NCBI GenBank assembly: GCA_009667805.1
Contig: CM019066.1
Coordinates: 124,001 to 188,000 of the forward strand
Source: Leptobrachium leishanense
Lineage: Eukaryota; Chordata; Amphibia; Anura; Megophryidae
Length of the DNA: 64,000 nt
Direction: 5' to 3'
Translations under genes and position numbers: made by a program
Part shown: piece by piece, positions 9,262 to 20,620 of the stretch
Position numbering within the stretch: position 1 is the first letter of the stretch
Layout of the letters: each line of letters starts with the position of its first letter
Notes under the pieces: model-generated
The model's database searches: none
The model's input: only the letters and a program-made list of their open reading frames with translations
Told to the model about the DNA's origin: nothing

Positions 9262-9280
9262 TGGTGGCAAGCGGTGGGAT
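9262..9280 (+). other. E-family primer binding site, tRNA-Leu-like
   Basis: TGGTGGCAAGCGGTGGGAT follows the LTR by one base. It matches the complement of the tRNA-Leu 3' end used by the gypsy element except for one extra A. The same sequence recurs at 34453 (plus) and, reversed, at 40043-40061 and before 49509. Confidence 0.65.
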
Positions 9281-9302
9281 AGCTCTCTGCACCCCCCAAG
9301 AA

Positions 9303-10177
9303 AGTAGATGGGGCACCCACGGTGGAAATCCGCCCGACTACCGAGTGGCACGGCACTCGGCGTCTCGGGCAGCGGATCTACTGACCATTGAAAGGCTGGA
9401 GACGGTCTGCGTGGCGAACCGCGGTTCAGTAGAGTCTCCTTGCAGATGCAGGCACGGCGCTCAGCCGAGGACCCGATTCAGGGTGGTTGCAGTATCCCGA
9501 GGTACCAATTCAAGGTGGCGCAACGGCGCGGCGAATCGAGGTTCTGCCGCAGAGTTAGAGTGACCCGTTCCTGGGTGGTGGTGATATATAGCCGACGTGA
9601 CATGACAACACCAGGCAGAGCTGTATGTTTCAAACACTCAGATGAACTGAACCTTTTAATGAACAACGCCACTATTTATGCTGAAGTATACAGTCACAAT
9701 TTGCATACCAATACTAATTACTAGCACACCCATACTAATTAGATTATGTCAGTTATTTACAATCAACATTCTTCACATTCTCTTAGCCTTCAACTCACAC
9801 AACGTGTGTACATCCATTGTTCCAGCACATCAGATTAAACACACACTCTATCAGAGATCCCTTAAATTAAACATGTACTTAGATAATGGGGAAAATCCCT
9901 GACGCATAATTTACACAACAGCAAAGCTTGTTTACTGTTTTATACAAAGACACATTTACCTACAGGAATATAGTATTTTAAAACCAAAGCTATGTCATTT
10001 TTCACTAAACTAAATTAAACTAAAACCAAACGATGTAAAACATATTTAAAACCACACAATATAAATGAACATAAGGTCTTCCCCAAAGCAACGGTCTCTG
10101 TGTCTTTTGGGGTTTTTCGCCATGGAAATAAAAGTCTTGGGGTTTGACGTGGAGAGCGCTACGTCAGTTCCATGACA
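9303..10177 (-). repeat. Antisense partial E-family LTR inside E0
   Basis: This is the E-family LTR in reverse, ending TTCCATGACA, but lacking its first ~135 bp on this side (the U5 end). With 8249-9116 it forms a near-perfect inverted repeat of about 0.87 kb with a 186-bp spacer. Its U3 is type A, while its R resembles the type-B group. Confidence 0.85.
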
Positions 10178-10676
10178 GAGGGGTCTTCAAGGCGTCTATT
10201 ACTTGCCATAGGATCTTGCAGCACTGCACACAGTTGATAAGACATCTCCTCCAGACTGTCTCAGTAACACCGCTGGGCTCAGTTGTTGACCTCCGTATTT
10301 CTGTCAGGACCGCACCTGGCATGGGCCATGGTGGACCCAAAGTTCAGGGGTCTTGAGCCCAGTATGCAGGGGAACCCACCACCTCAGTACCTTGATGGAA
10401 TGGATACTGGGTGATGCCAGAGCGCAGTACAAATGGATTAGACAGAAAGTAGTCATAGGAGGGTCCGAGGTCAGAGGATTGGCACAAAGCGGTGGGTCGG
10501 TGGGCAAAGCAGAGGGGTCTGGTACACGGTGAATCAATGGAATATACAGAATTAACGTCTGAACAGATCAGGGGATAAACAAATACTGAGGTACTGCACA
10601 TAGGAGGGAGAGGTCCTTTATGGACAAACAGGGGGTGTGTTGCATGTTGTTTTGTGCTTTTGACTTATTAACCCCT
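10178..10676. other. Unclassified 499-bp segment inside E0
   Basis: This sequence occurs nowhere else in the window and has no supported gene. It starts exactly at the LTR terminus of the antisense LTR, so it could be genomic flank of another E copy carried into E0. Its last 57 bp supply a start codon (10620) that opens in frame into the E-family coding region. Confidence 0.6.
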
Positions 10677-11663
10677 GTTGTAATTGAGGACACCGCACAT
10701 CCCAGCGACCATTGGATGGAGGCTTACAGCTCGCCTGGAGCTGCATCCGAGGACGCCACACCCCCCAGCGATACCTCTTTTGTGATTTACAGCGCGCCTG
10801 GAGTTGTAATTGAGGACACAGGACCCCCGTCCATAAGAGACCGGTTCCAGCGAAGAGTAAGGAGGGCGATGGCCCAGGCCCAGGCGGATGCACCTGGTAC
10901 CTGGCAGGACGAGCACTGGTGGAAAGATTTTGTCCGCCAGGAGATGTGGAACGAAGCCATTCAACAGGAGGAGGACTGCCCTGAAGAAGCCCTTCTCACT
11001 TATACGGAGAGGTACGAGCACCAGTGGTACTTACGGGTGCCCTTTTTGGGAGCACAGCCCCGAGAGGAATGGCTGACGGAGCTAGGCGAACTGGTCCAGA
11101 GCGAAATTATACTGGACACCAGCTACAGAGCCCTCCAGTGGTTTACGTCCCAACTAATGCCCAGCACAGCAGACAGCGGCCCAACAAAAGGCTTCGACTA
11201 CGGCGGCACAGGGCTGCTGTATACAAGGATGGGCAAAGACCCTGGTTTTTGGGACGACACAGAGTGGCGGCGGGAACAACTCCTGGACCTCCGGTATGAG
11301 GAACTGGAAGACCTTGACGATGACCGTGAGGCAGAGGAACTGGAGTTTCTGGTTGAGCAGGAATGGGAGCTCGAAAAGGCCTACAAAAGGCTGTTCGACG
11401 ACGCTCCACAGCTAGGCCTGAGCCCCATTACCTGGGACTGTCTAGCGGAAGAAGCAGACAGCCCAAGTGACACTGAAGTATTGGAGCCCGAGATGCTCCC
11501 ATGGGTCCCCGTCGGGACCACAGTAGATGAGCCGGCCAGCTCAGAAGAAGCACGGCAGGTGCCAAGCGACCAGAATGGGCCGCGTAAAGGGTCCGAGTGG
11601 CCCAGTGAGGAAGTTATCCTCCCACCCCCGCAAGAAGACACTGTGGCAGTGTCCGTTTACCCA

Positions 11664-12640
11664 GCAGAAGAGCTGGCAACGGGCAGAGTGCCGCTGGCCT
11701 CTGCCCACCCTCCCTCGTCTGCCCCGAGGAGCAGAAGGAGGATTTCCCCGAGCTGCTTATCCCACAGCCGTTGACCCCATCCGACCCCCTGGACTTTGTT
11801 CCTGTACCCACCTCCCCAGCAGAAGAGCTGGCAACGGGCAGAGTGCCGCTGGCCTCTGCCCACCCTCCCTCATCTGCCCCGAGGAGCAGAAGGAGGATTT
11901 ACCTGAGCTGCTTATCCCACAGCCGTTGACCCCATCTGACCCCCTGGACTTTGTTCCTATACCCACCTCCCCAGCAGAAGATCTGGCAATGCGGCAGAGT
12001 GCCGCTGGCCTCTGCCCACCCTCCATCGTCTGCCCTGAGGAGCCGAAGGAGGATTTACCCGAGCTGCTTATCCCGCAGCCGCTTACCACATCCTACCCCC
12101 TGGACTTTGTTCCTGTACCCACCTCCCCAGCAGAAGAGCTGGCAACGGGGCAGAGTGCAGCTGGCCCCTGCCCACCCTCCATCGTCTACCCTGAGGAGCA
12201 GAAGGAGGATTTACCTCCCGCAGCCGTTGACCCCATCCAACCACCTGGACGTCATTCCTGCACCCGCTTCCCCAGCAGAAGAGCTGGCAACCGGACAGAG
12301 TGCCGCTGGCCTCTGCCCATCCTCCACCATCTGCCCTGAGGAGCAGAAGGGGGATACCCTCGAGCTGCTTATCCCGCAGCCGCTTACCACATCCTACCCC
12401 CTGGACTTTGTTCCTGTACCCACCTCCCCAGCAGAAGAGCTGGCAACGGGGCAGAGTGCAGCTGGCCCCTGCCCACTTTGTTCCCACGCCCGCTTACCCA
12501 GCAGAAGAGCTGGCAACGGGGCAGAGTGCCGCTGGCCTCTGCCCACCCTCTCTCGTCTGTCCCGAGGAGCAGAAAGAGGATACACCCGGGCTGCTTATCC
12601 CGCAGCCACTGACCCCACCGGAGATAGAGGACGCCATTCT
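11664..12640 (+). repeat. 156-bp tandem repeats coding 52 residues (E0)
   Basis: Units begin with GCAGAAGAGCTGGCAAC or variants near 11664, 11820, 11976, 12132, 12279, 12435 and 12503. Most intervals are 156 bp, with one of 147 and a deleted one of 68. Each unit reads ELATGQSAAGLCPP, a CPEEQKED block, LLIPQPLTPS and DFVPVPTSPAE in frame. Length divisible by three and protein-level conservation suggest past selection on the protein. Confidence 0.88.
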
Positions 12641-13054
12641 CCTGCCCGGGGACCCTTCCTCGGCCTTGAACCTCCCAGCCGACGCGCTGGCAATGGGGCA
12701 GAGCCTGTTTCAACTCTGCCCATCTCCACACCCCTTTGGCCCGGAGGCCCCATGCAGCCACTGTTTTTTCCAACGGCTGACCAGGGCACTCGGGGCGCGT
12801 GCATTCAGCACCCTCCGGGTGCGCGATACCTCTGGAGGTGGTACAGGCGGTACCCCTCCCCGACCACAGGACCCTTATTCCGGAGGGGGTACCCCCAAAG
12901 ATTTGTACCCCCAACACGCCAGGCACTGCCGCAAGGACAAATGGAGAAGCCTGGTGGCTCGCCTCCTCCCAACAGACTATGGACCCAGGTATAGACTATT
13001 GGTCCAACGACCCCGCATCGACCCGTTGGGGTCCAACTGTGGCCGTCGGACTCC

Positions 13055-13071
13055 TTTGGGGAGGGGAGATA
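13055..13071 (+). other. E0 polypurine tract
   Basis: GGGGAGGGGAGATA lies immediately before the 3' LTR. The same tract recurs, reversed, at 37426, 46875 and 62410, and in a mutated form before 42289. Confidence 0.8.
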
Positions 13072-14082
13072 TGTCATGGAACTGACGTAGCGCTCCCCAC
13101 GTCAAACCCCAAGACTTTTATTTCCATGGCGAAAACCCCAAAAGACATAGACCGTTGCTTTGGGGAAGACCTTATGTTCATTTATATTGTGTGGTTTTAA
13201 ATATGTTTTACATCGTTTGGTTTTAGTTTAATTTAGTTTAGTGAAAAATGACATAGCTTTGGTTTTAAAATACTATATTCCTGTAGGTAAATGTGTCTTT
13301 GTATAAAACAGTAAACAAGCTTTGCTGTTGTGTAAATTATGCGTCAGGGATTTTCCCCATTATCTAAGTACATGTTTAATTTAAGGGATCTCTGATAGTG
13401 TGTGTTTAATCTGATGTGCTGGAACAATGGATGTACACACGTTGTGTGAGTTGAAGGCTAAGAGAATGTGAAGAATGTTGATTGTAAATAACTGACATAA
13501 TCTAATTAGTATGGGTGTGCTAGTAATTAGTATGGGTATGCAAATTGTGACTGTATACTTCAGCATAAATAGTGGCGTTGTTCATTAAAAGAGTCAGATC
13601 ATCTGAGTGTTTGAAACATACAGCTTCGTCTGGTGTTATCATTTCACGTCGGCTATATATCACCACCACCCAGGAACGGGTCACTCCAACGCCGCAGCAG
13701 AACATCGCTTCGCCGCGCCATTGCGCCACCTTGAATTGGTACCTCGGGATACCGCAACCACCCCGAATCGGGACCTCGACGCAGCGCCGTGCCTGCATCT
13801 TCAAGGAGACTCTACCGAACCGCGGTTCGCCACGCAGACCGTCTCCAGCCTTTCAATGGTCAGTAGATCCGCTGCCCGAGACGCCGAGTGCTGTGCCACT
13901 CGGTAGTCGGGCGGATTTCCACCGTGGGTGCCCCATCTACTCTCCAGATCTCCACCGCCATGTGGTCTTCTACCCAGCCGCTCGAGACGCCGGGTGCCGT
14001 GCCACTCGGTAGTCGGGCTTGGCAACACCAAAGAGGGGGTCAGATAGAGCGGGACCGCAGGCGGATACTCCATTCCGTCACA
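13072..14082 (+). repeat. E0 3' LTR (U3 type A)
   Basis: This 1011-bp LTR is very similar to 8249-9260, including R-region variants (CTTCGTCTGGTG, GAACATCGCTTCG) not seen in the other copies. The two are thus a true pair. It is followed by the CCGTC duplication and the last three bases of the gypsy LTR. Confidence 0.9.
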
Positions 14083-14098
14083 CCGTCACAATATATAT

Positions 14099-15858
14099 TG
14101 TGGCGGGATGGAAGTCCGCCTGCGGTCCTGCTCTATCTGACCCCCCCTTTGATGGCGTCCGGCCCGACTACTGAGTGGCACGGCACTCGGCGTCTCGAGT
14201 GGCCTGGAGGATGAAATGGCATTGGTCCGGATGTGACGGAATGGAGTATCCGCCTGCGGTCCTGCTCTATCTGACCCCCTCTTTGGTGTTGCCAAGCCCG
14301 ACTACCGAGTGGCACGGCACCCGGCGTCTCGAGCGGCTTGGGTAGAAGACCATGTGGCGGTGGAGATCTGGAGAGTAGATGGGGCACCCACGGTGGAAAT
14401 CCGCCCGACTACCGAGTGGCACGGCACTCGGCGTCTCGGGCAGCGGAACAACTGACCATTGAAAGGCTGGAGACGGTCTGCGTGGCGAACCGCGGTTCGG
14501 TAGAGTCTCCTTGAAGATGCAGGCACGGCGCTGCGTCGAGGTCCCGATTCGGGGTGGTTGCGGTATCCCGAGGTACCAATTCAAGGTGGCGCAACGGCGC
14601 GGCGAATCGAGGTTCTGCTGCGGAGTTAGAATGACCCGTTCCTGGGTAGTGGTGAGATATAGCCGACGGGAAATGACAACACCAGGCAGAGCTGTATGTT
14701 TCAAACACTCAGATGATCTGAATCCTTTAATGAACAACGCCACTATTTGTGCTCCAGTACAACAGTCATAATTTGCATACCCATACTAATTAGGAGCCTA
14801 TCCATACAATGAGGTATGGCAGTTATTTACAATCAACATTCTTCACATTCTCTTAGCCTTCAGTCCACATAACATTTGTACATCTATTGTTCCAGCACAT
14901 CAGATTAAACACACACTATCAGAGATCCCTTAAATTAAACATGTACTTAGATAATGGGGAAAATCCCTGACGCATAATTTACACAACAGCAAAGCTTGTT
15001 TACTGTTTTATACAAAGACACATTTACCTACAGGAATATAGTATTTTAAAACCAAAGCTATGTCATTTTTCACTAAACTAAATTAAACTAAAACCAAACG
15101 ATGTAAAACATATTTAAAACCACACAATATAAATAAACATAAGGTCTTCCCCAAAGCAACGGTCTATGTCTTTTGGGGTTTTCGCCATGGAAATAAAAGT
15201 CTTGGGGTTTGACGTGGGGAGCGCTACGTCAGTTCCATGACATCCGGCGTCTGGAGAGATGGTGCGGTGTTGCCTTGGGGATCCCGTTCCTGGGTTGAGT
15301 TGAGTGGTGATGCAGGAGACCGCTGAGTGTCTCCTGCAATAGTGATTGTAGCTCTGAAATGAAGACACCAGACGTGGCTGTATGCTTTAAAACAGTGAAC
15401 TGAATTTTATGGGTTTCAACAGGGTCATTTATACAACTTCTATACCAGCACTGATTGGCTCCTTTCCCAGCCTCCTGTTCCCTATCAGGTCCCTTTCAGC
15501 CTTCCCATTGTCCAGGGATTAGGCAGATGAGGTCTTGGAAAAGCCTCCAATCCTCTGGCACACTGCATTCTCCATTTTGGGGCATGAGATCCTTTGTTCT
15601 GTGAAACCATGCTGGGATGAGCAAAATGGCGAAGGGGAAAAACACATACAAACGGTTTCTTTCATACTCTTACAGTCACATCATACAGGGTACATTTTCA
15701 TTACATTACTCCAATAAAACCACATCTAGCAATAAAATAAGAGGTCCATAGGCTCACACGCAAAACCAAAAAGAAAACAGGAAAAATGGTCTTTAAAAAG
15801 GGTTCAGTCTTTAGTCCTGTGGCTCGCTGAAAAGAGCTCTCATGTTCGTTCCGTGACA
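14099..15858 (-). repeat. F2: solo LTR of a related family, split by an E LTR
   Basis: Segments 14099-14230 and 15248-15858 join into one ~743-bp LTR. On the plus strand it begins TGTGGCGGGATGG and ends CCGTGACA. The first part resembles the U5 end of the E LTR (shared TCCGCCTGCGGTCCTGC), while the rest differs. It has its own TATA-like box (minus strand TATAAATGACC, about 15425-15435). Flanks TATAT and TATAC are a near-match 5-bp duplication. No internal region is attached, so it is a solo LTR. Confidence 0.7.
14232..15242 (-). repeat. Solo E-family LTR (U3 type B)
   Basis: On the plus strand it starts TGTGACGGAATGG and ends TTCCATGACA, 1011 bp. TCCGG precedes it (14226-14230, with one extra A before the LTR) and follows it (15243-15247), giving a 5-bp target duplication. 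U3 is type B: GTATGGATAGGCTCC in sense orientation. No internal sequence adjoins it. Confidence 0.88.
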
Positions 15859-16557
15859 TATACCTACTGTGAAGCATGGCGGGGGGTCAATCATGCTTTG
15901 GGGCTGTTTTGCTTCTGCAGGTACAGGGAAGCTTCAGCGTGTGCAAGGTACCATGAATTCTCTTCAGTACCAGGAGATATTGGATGACAATGTGATGCAG
16001 TCCGTCACAAACCTGAGGCTTGGGAGACGTTGGACCTTTCAACAGGACAATGATCTCAAGCATACCTCCAAGTCCACTAGAGCATGGTTGCAGATTAAAG
16101 GCTGGATCATTTTGGAGTGGCCATGGCAGTCACCTGACTTAAATCCGATTGAGAACCTCTGGTGGGACTTAAAGAAAGCAGTTGCAGTGCGCAGGCCTAA
16201 GAATGTGACTGAACTGGAGGCTTTTGCCCATGACGAATGGGCGAAGATACCCGTAGATCACTGCAAGACACTTGTGTCAAGCTATGCTTCACGTTTAAAA
16301 GCTGTTATAACCGTAAAAGGATGTTGTACTAAGTACTAAGATTGAATGTCACTTGGGGTTGAATAAAACTGATAATGATGTGAGCACAGAAAAGACATTT
16401 GTGGTTATTTCATTATAAATGTTATGTTATATTTGTCTGACCTACACGTGCCTCTTTGATTTAGTTGTAAGCAAGATGACTGGATGATCAAAATCAATGT
16501 CAAACTGGCCAAAACACTCAATTTCAGTGGCGGTTGAATAATTTTGAACACAACTGT
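15859..16557 (+). mobile_element. Tc1-like transposon, 3' half
   Basis: The segment carries the C-terminal half of a Tc1-like transposase and ends AACACAACTGTA, a Tc1-type terminal sequence next to (TA)n. The 5' half is absent; the left boundary coincides with the end of the F2 LTR. Confidence 0.85.
15869..16339 (+). pseudogene. Tc1-like transposase, C-terminal half
   Basis: The 156-residue frame has GGGSIMLWGCF, the second catalytic Asp in QQDNDLKHTSKS, and the catalytic Glu in SPDLNPIENLWWDLKK. It ends normally at KGCCTKY. The paired-like DNA-binding domain and first catalytic Asp are missing, so it cannot be active. A full-length Tc1 transposase is about 340 residues. Confidence 0.9.
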
Positions 16558-16579
16558 ATATATATATATATATATGTGT

Positions 16580-18200
<1,621 letters not shown>

Positions 18201-18420
18201 TATATATATATATCTATAGCTATATATATAACAATCCAAATGAAGGCACTCCAGGGCTTAGTTAAAAGCGTCTTTCATTCAAAATTGCATTAAAAAATTA
18301 TTGCCATTTCGACCCTGCACCGGGTCTTTTTCAAAGTAACTAAAAAAGCAACTATACAACATATAAATAGATAACATGTGCTGTACACCTACCAATAGCA
18401 CCATTTCTGCACACCTTGGC
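18201..18420 (-). repeat. (TA)n tract and Penelope-like terminal remnant
   Basis: After a (TA)n run, the minus strand near 18337-18300 reads TTTGAAAAAGACCC, a loop, then GGGTCGAAATGG. This is the decayed hammerhead-like layout of the Penelope repeats at the window start. The sense strand again has GGCACTCCAGGG after the TA run, as at about 1000-1015. Confidence 0.45.
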
Positions 18421-18799
18421 CCATGTATACAGGGGTGGACTGACTGGTCGGGCATTTCAGGCGTTGATCAGGGCCCGTGGGGTGGGGGGGCCCAGATCTT
18501 TGTTCTCCTGTGTGGAGCATGGAACTGGCCCTGCATGTCGCTGTGACAGGTAACACATAATGCTGCCTGCACTGCAGGGATTTCAGTTTCCTGGCAGAAC
18601 AGGGTCCAGTAACCCCTGTGCTTCACTGACTCCAATCAGCGACTGGTCATGTGATTGGAAGCCTCTGCTGTACTGATGCCAGGAGACAGCCAGCACAATG
18701 AGCAGCTGGGAGAGCTGGAAGAAGCAAGAATCTGGTATGAGTATGGAGGAGGGGGAGGTTTGTCTGTCTGTCCTTCTCTTAATCCATTCTTCTCTCTTC
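18421..18799. other. Unclassified sequence
   Basis: No gene or RNA is seen. The start (CAGGGGTGGACTGACTGG) resembles terminal sequence of some hAT-derived repeats, but no matching second end was found. Confidence 0.3.
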
Positions 18800-18802
18800 T
18801 TA

Positions 18803-19264
18803 GGCCTGTGTCAGACAAACGCAGTGATCACGTCCGTGTTGCTGCACAGTTTGACGTCCGTCGTAGCATAAAATTATGATCAATAGAGACCCACACACTA
18901 AGTGCGTGCGCACGCACAACGCACGTGGCAAAAGGACGAATGTTAGGCAAGAACGTAAAACCGCTAGAACGAACGCGCAGAGTGTGCGACATCTGCATTG
19001 CATTGTGTGTGTGTGTGTGATGGAACGAAGTCAGACAGACCGCATATGCGACGTCCAGCACCTTGACGCACAAAATGGCTTTTCAGAACATGTATCAATT
19101 TTTATCATTTTTCATATTAATTTTGTTTCCCATAGTCCCCTTATTTTTTCTACGTACGTCAAGAAAAACGGATTGTGTGGTGTCTACAGTATCTTCCGTC
19201 AGTCTGTCCGTCCGTTATGCACGCCTGCAGAGTGCGCTCAGAATGCACTTGTCTGACATTAGCC
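18803..19264. mobile_element. PIF/Harbinger-type MITE
   Basis: The ends GGCCTGTGTCAGACAA and TTGTCTGACATTAGCC are inverted repeats with a few mismatches. TTA flanks both sides (18800-18802 and 19265-19267), the trinucleotide target duplication typical of PIF/Harbinger. The 462-bp interior is CpG-rich with a (GT)n run and no transposase. Confidence 0.7.
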
Positions 19265-19492
19265 TTACCTGTTTATGCATCTCTTTCTGAATATGGGTTT
19301 ATCTATTTTTCCATCTGTCCTTACATTTCGTCTTTTCCTCTATCCATTTCCCTAATTTTCACTTTCTCTATGTCTCATTTCTGTCCTCTTTTTCCCAGCA
19401 CACTCACCCTTTTACTTTTTCTCTTTCTTTGTCATTTTTTCTCTATCACTGTTTTTCACTCTGATACTTTCTGACTGTATCTCCCACCCTCT

Positions 19493-19603
19493 CTAATATC
19501 TGACCCTAATTCCTAACTGTGGCTTCTAACCCTAAATCCTAACCCAAACCCTTATTCCTAACCCTAATCCCTGACCCAAACCCTAATCCCTCACCCTAAT
19601 TCG
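19493..19603 (+). repeat. Degenerate telomere-like (CCCTAA) repeats
   Basis: About 110 bp of imperfect CCCTAA/CCCTAAT units, with variants such as TCCTAACC and CCCAAACC. The preceding ~220 bp (19268-19490) is pyrimidine-rich with no gene. It is interstitial, since complex sequence continues on both sides. Confidence 0.7.
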
Positions 19604-20092
19604 AACTCAATGCAAGTCAATGGGACTCGAAATGTACGATATTTAGAGTGCCCTCCAAGAGGGCATATTTGCAAGAGATTTGCCATAAAAGGTGTATGGG
19701 GGTCCGGGTAGTGCCCTGGGGGACAGGAAACAAGAAAAAAAAAATTTAAAAAACGTTTTTAAAGGAACAGTGAGTTTTCCATGAAATAAAGGTTAAGAAT
19801 AAAAACAAACAATTTCTTGAAATATCGTGCCAAGGAGGTCCCCATAACCTGCCCGTGAAGTGGCGAATTTGTAGGATGTATAGAAACATTTAAAAACAAA
19901 AAAATGACATTTCAAATGACGGTAAATGGTTTTCCTGTAATCTATTCATAAACAACTGCTTGGGGCGGCAGTCTGCATGAAAAGAGGAGACATTTTAGGA
20001 CACGCAGAACAAGTTTAGTGATTTTTTGGCTAAATTATGATGAAACTTATGCAGGCTTTGGATGAAAGTAACAATAGGTGCTTTAAAATTGG
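19604..20092. other. Non-coding, probably 3' flank of the hAT element
   Basis: No gene seen. ATTCGAACTCAATGC with GTCAATGGGACTCGAA resembles terminal regions of hAT elements. A clear terminal inverted repeat matching 25558 was not found, so the hAT left boundary is unknown. Confidence 0.35.
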
Positions 20093-20590
20093 GCCTTTAG
20101 CATCGGCAACAGTGCCGTCACACCGTAACCCCTCTGGTATTGTGGAAGAGTGCAGGGTTGGACCCTCCGGTCCGATATTAAAATGATATGAATCTGGTAA
20201 TATAGGCGTCAGTGGCAGTGCACCAAAATATTGTGCCTTTGGTGGCAGCAAGTGCCTTCACACGTAAGTAATCCCTTTGTGGTATTGTGGAAGAGTGCAG
20301 GGTTGAACCCTGTGGTCCAATATTAAAATGATATGAATATAGTAAAGGCGTCAGTGCACCCAAATATTGTGCCTTTGGTGGCAGCAAGTGCCTTCACACC
20401 GTAAGTAACCCCTCTGTGGTATTGTGGAAGAGTGCAGGTTTGGACCGTGCTGTCCAATATTAAAATTATATAAATCTGGTAAAATAGGCGTCAGTGGCAG
20501 TGCACCCAAATATTGTGCCTTTGGTGGCAGCAAGTACCTTCACACCGTAAGTAACCCCTCTGTGGTATTGTGGAAGAGTGCAGTGGTGGA
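20093..20590. repeat. Tandem repeats of 137-147 bp
   Basis: Units start GCCTTTGGTGGCAGC at about 20234, 20371 and 20518, with a diverged unit at 20093. Short minus-strand frames here (MLPPKAQY...) recur once per unit and are repeat artefacts. The array sits just 3' of the hAT transposase and may be its 3' untranslated region. Confidence 0.8.
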
Positions 20591-20620
20591 GGTTTTGTGA
20601 ATGCAGAAGAGATCCTTGAT

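Larger units (their letters stand above)
10620..13085 (+). pseudogene. E0 repeat-rich protein, chimeric start
   Basis: The first ~19 codons come from the foreign segment and are rather hydrophobic (MDKQGVCCMLFCAFDLLTP). The frame then joins E-family sequence in the 21-residue repeats (VVIEDTAHPSD). The acidic Trp/Glu-rich middle (DEHWWKDFVRQEMWNEAI, then LEFLVEQEWELEKAY) is open to about 11680. There one G is missing from a G run, which breaks the frame at the start of the 52-residue repeats. More indels follow. Past the array the original frame is open again from about 12500 through the polypurine tract to TGA at 13083-13085, 14 nt inside the LTR. The function is unknown. Confidence 0.75.
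8249..14082 (+). mobile_element. E0: E-family LTR element, rearranged copy
   Basis: The 5' LTR is 8249-9260 and the 3' LTR is 13072-14082, both TGTCATGG...CCGTCACA. The flanks carry the 5-bp duplication CCGTC (8244-8248 and 14083-14087), so it sits in the gypsy LTR as one insertion. The internal region is abnormal. After 42 bp of normal sequence it holds an antisense partial LTR (9303-10177) and 499 bp of unrelated DNA (10178-10676), then resumes at 10677. The E family has no visible protease, RT or integrase and must be non-autonomous. Confidence 0.88.
2909..14090 (-). mobile_element. Gmr1-like Ty3/gypsy retrotransposon, split by E0
   Basis: The element runs on the minus strand: 5' LTR (8248-7811, plus its last three bases at 14088-14090), tRNA-Leu primer site, gag with protease, integrase, reverse transcriptase, RNase H, polypurine tract and 3' LTR (3349-2909). 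Integrase lies upstream of RT, the reverse of ordinary gypsy order. That order defines the Gmr1 group of deuterostome elements. Both LTRs are 441 bp once the interrupting element E0 is removed. AT dinucleotide runs flank both ends, which fits insertion into an (AT)n tract. Several frameshifts show it is inactive. Confidence 0.9.

Noticed and set aside
20030..20533. Short minus-strand frames starting MLPPKAQY
   Set aside because: They recur once per 137-147-bp unit and are tandem-repeat artefacts.
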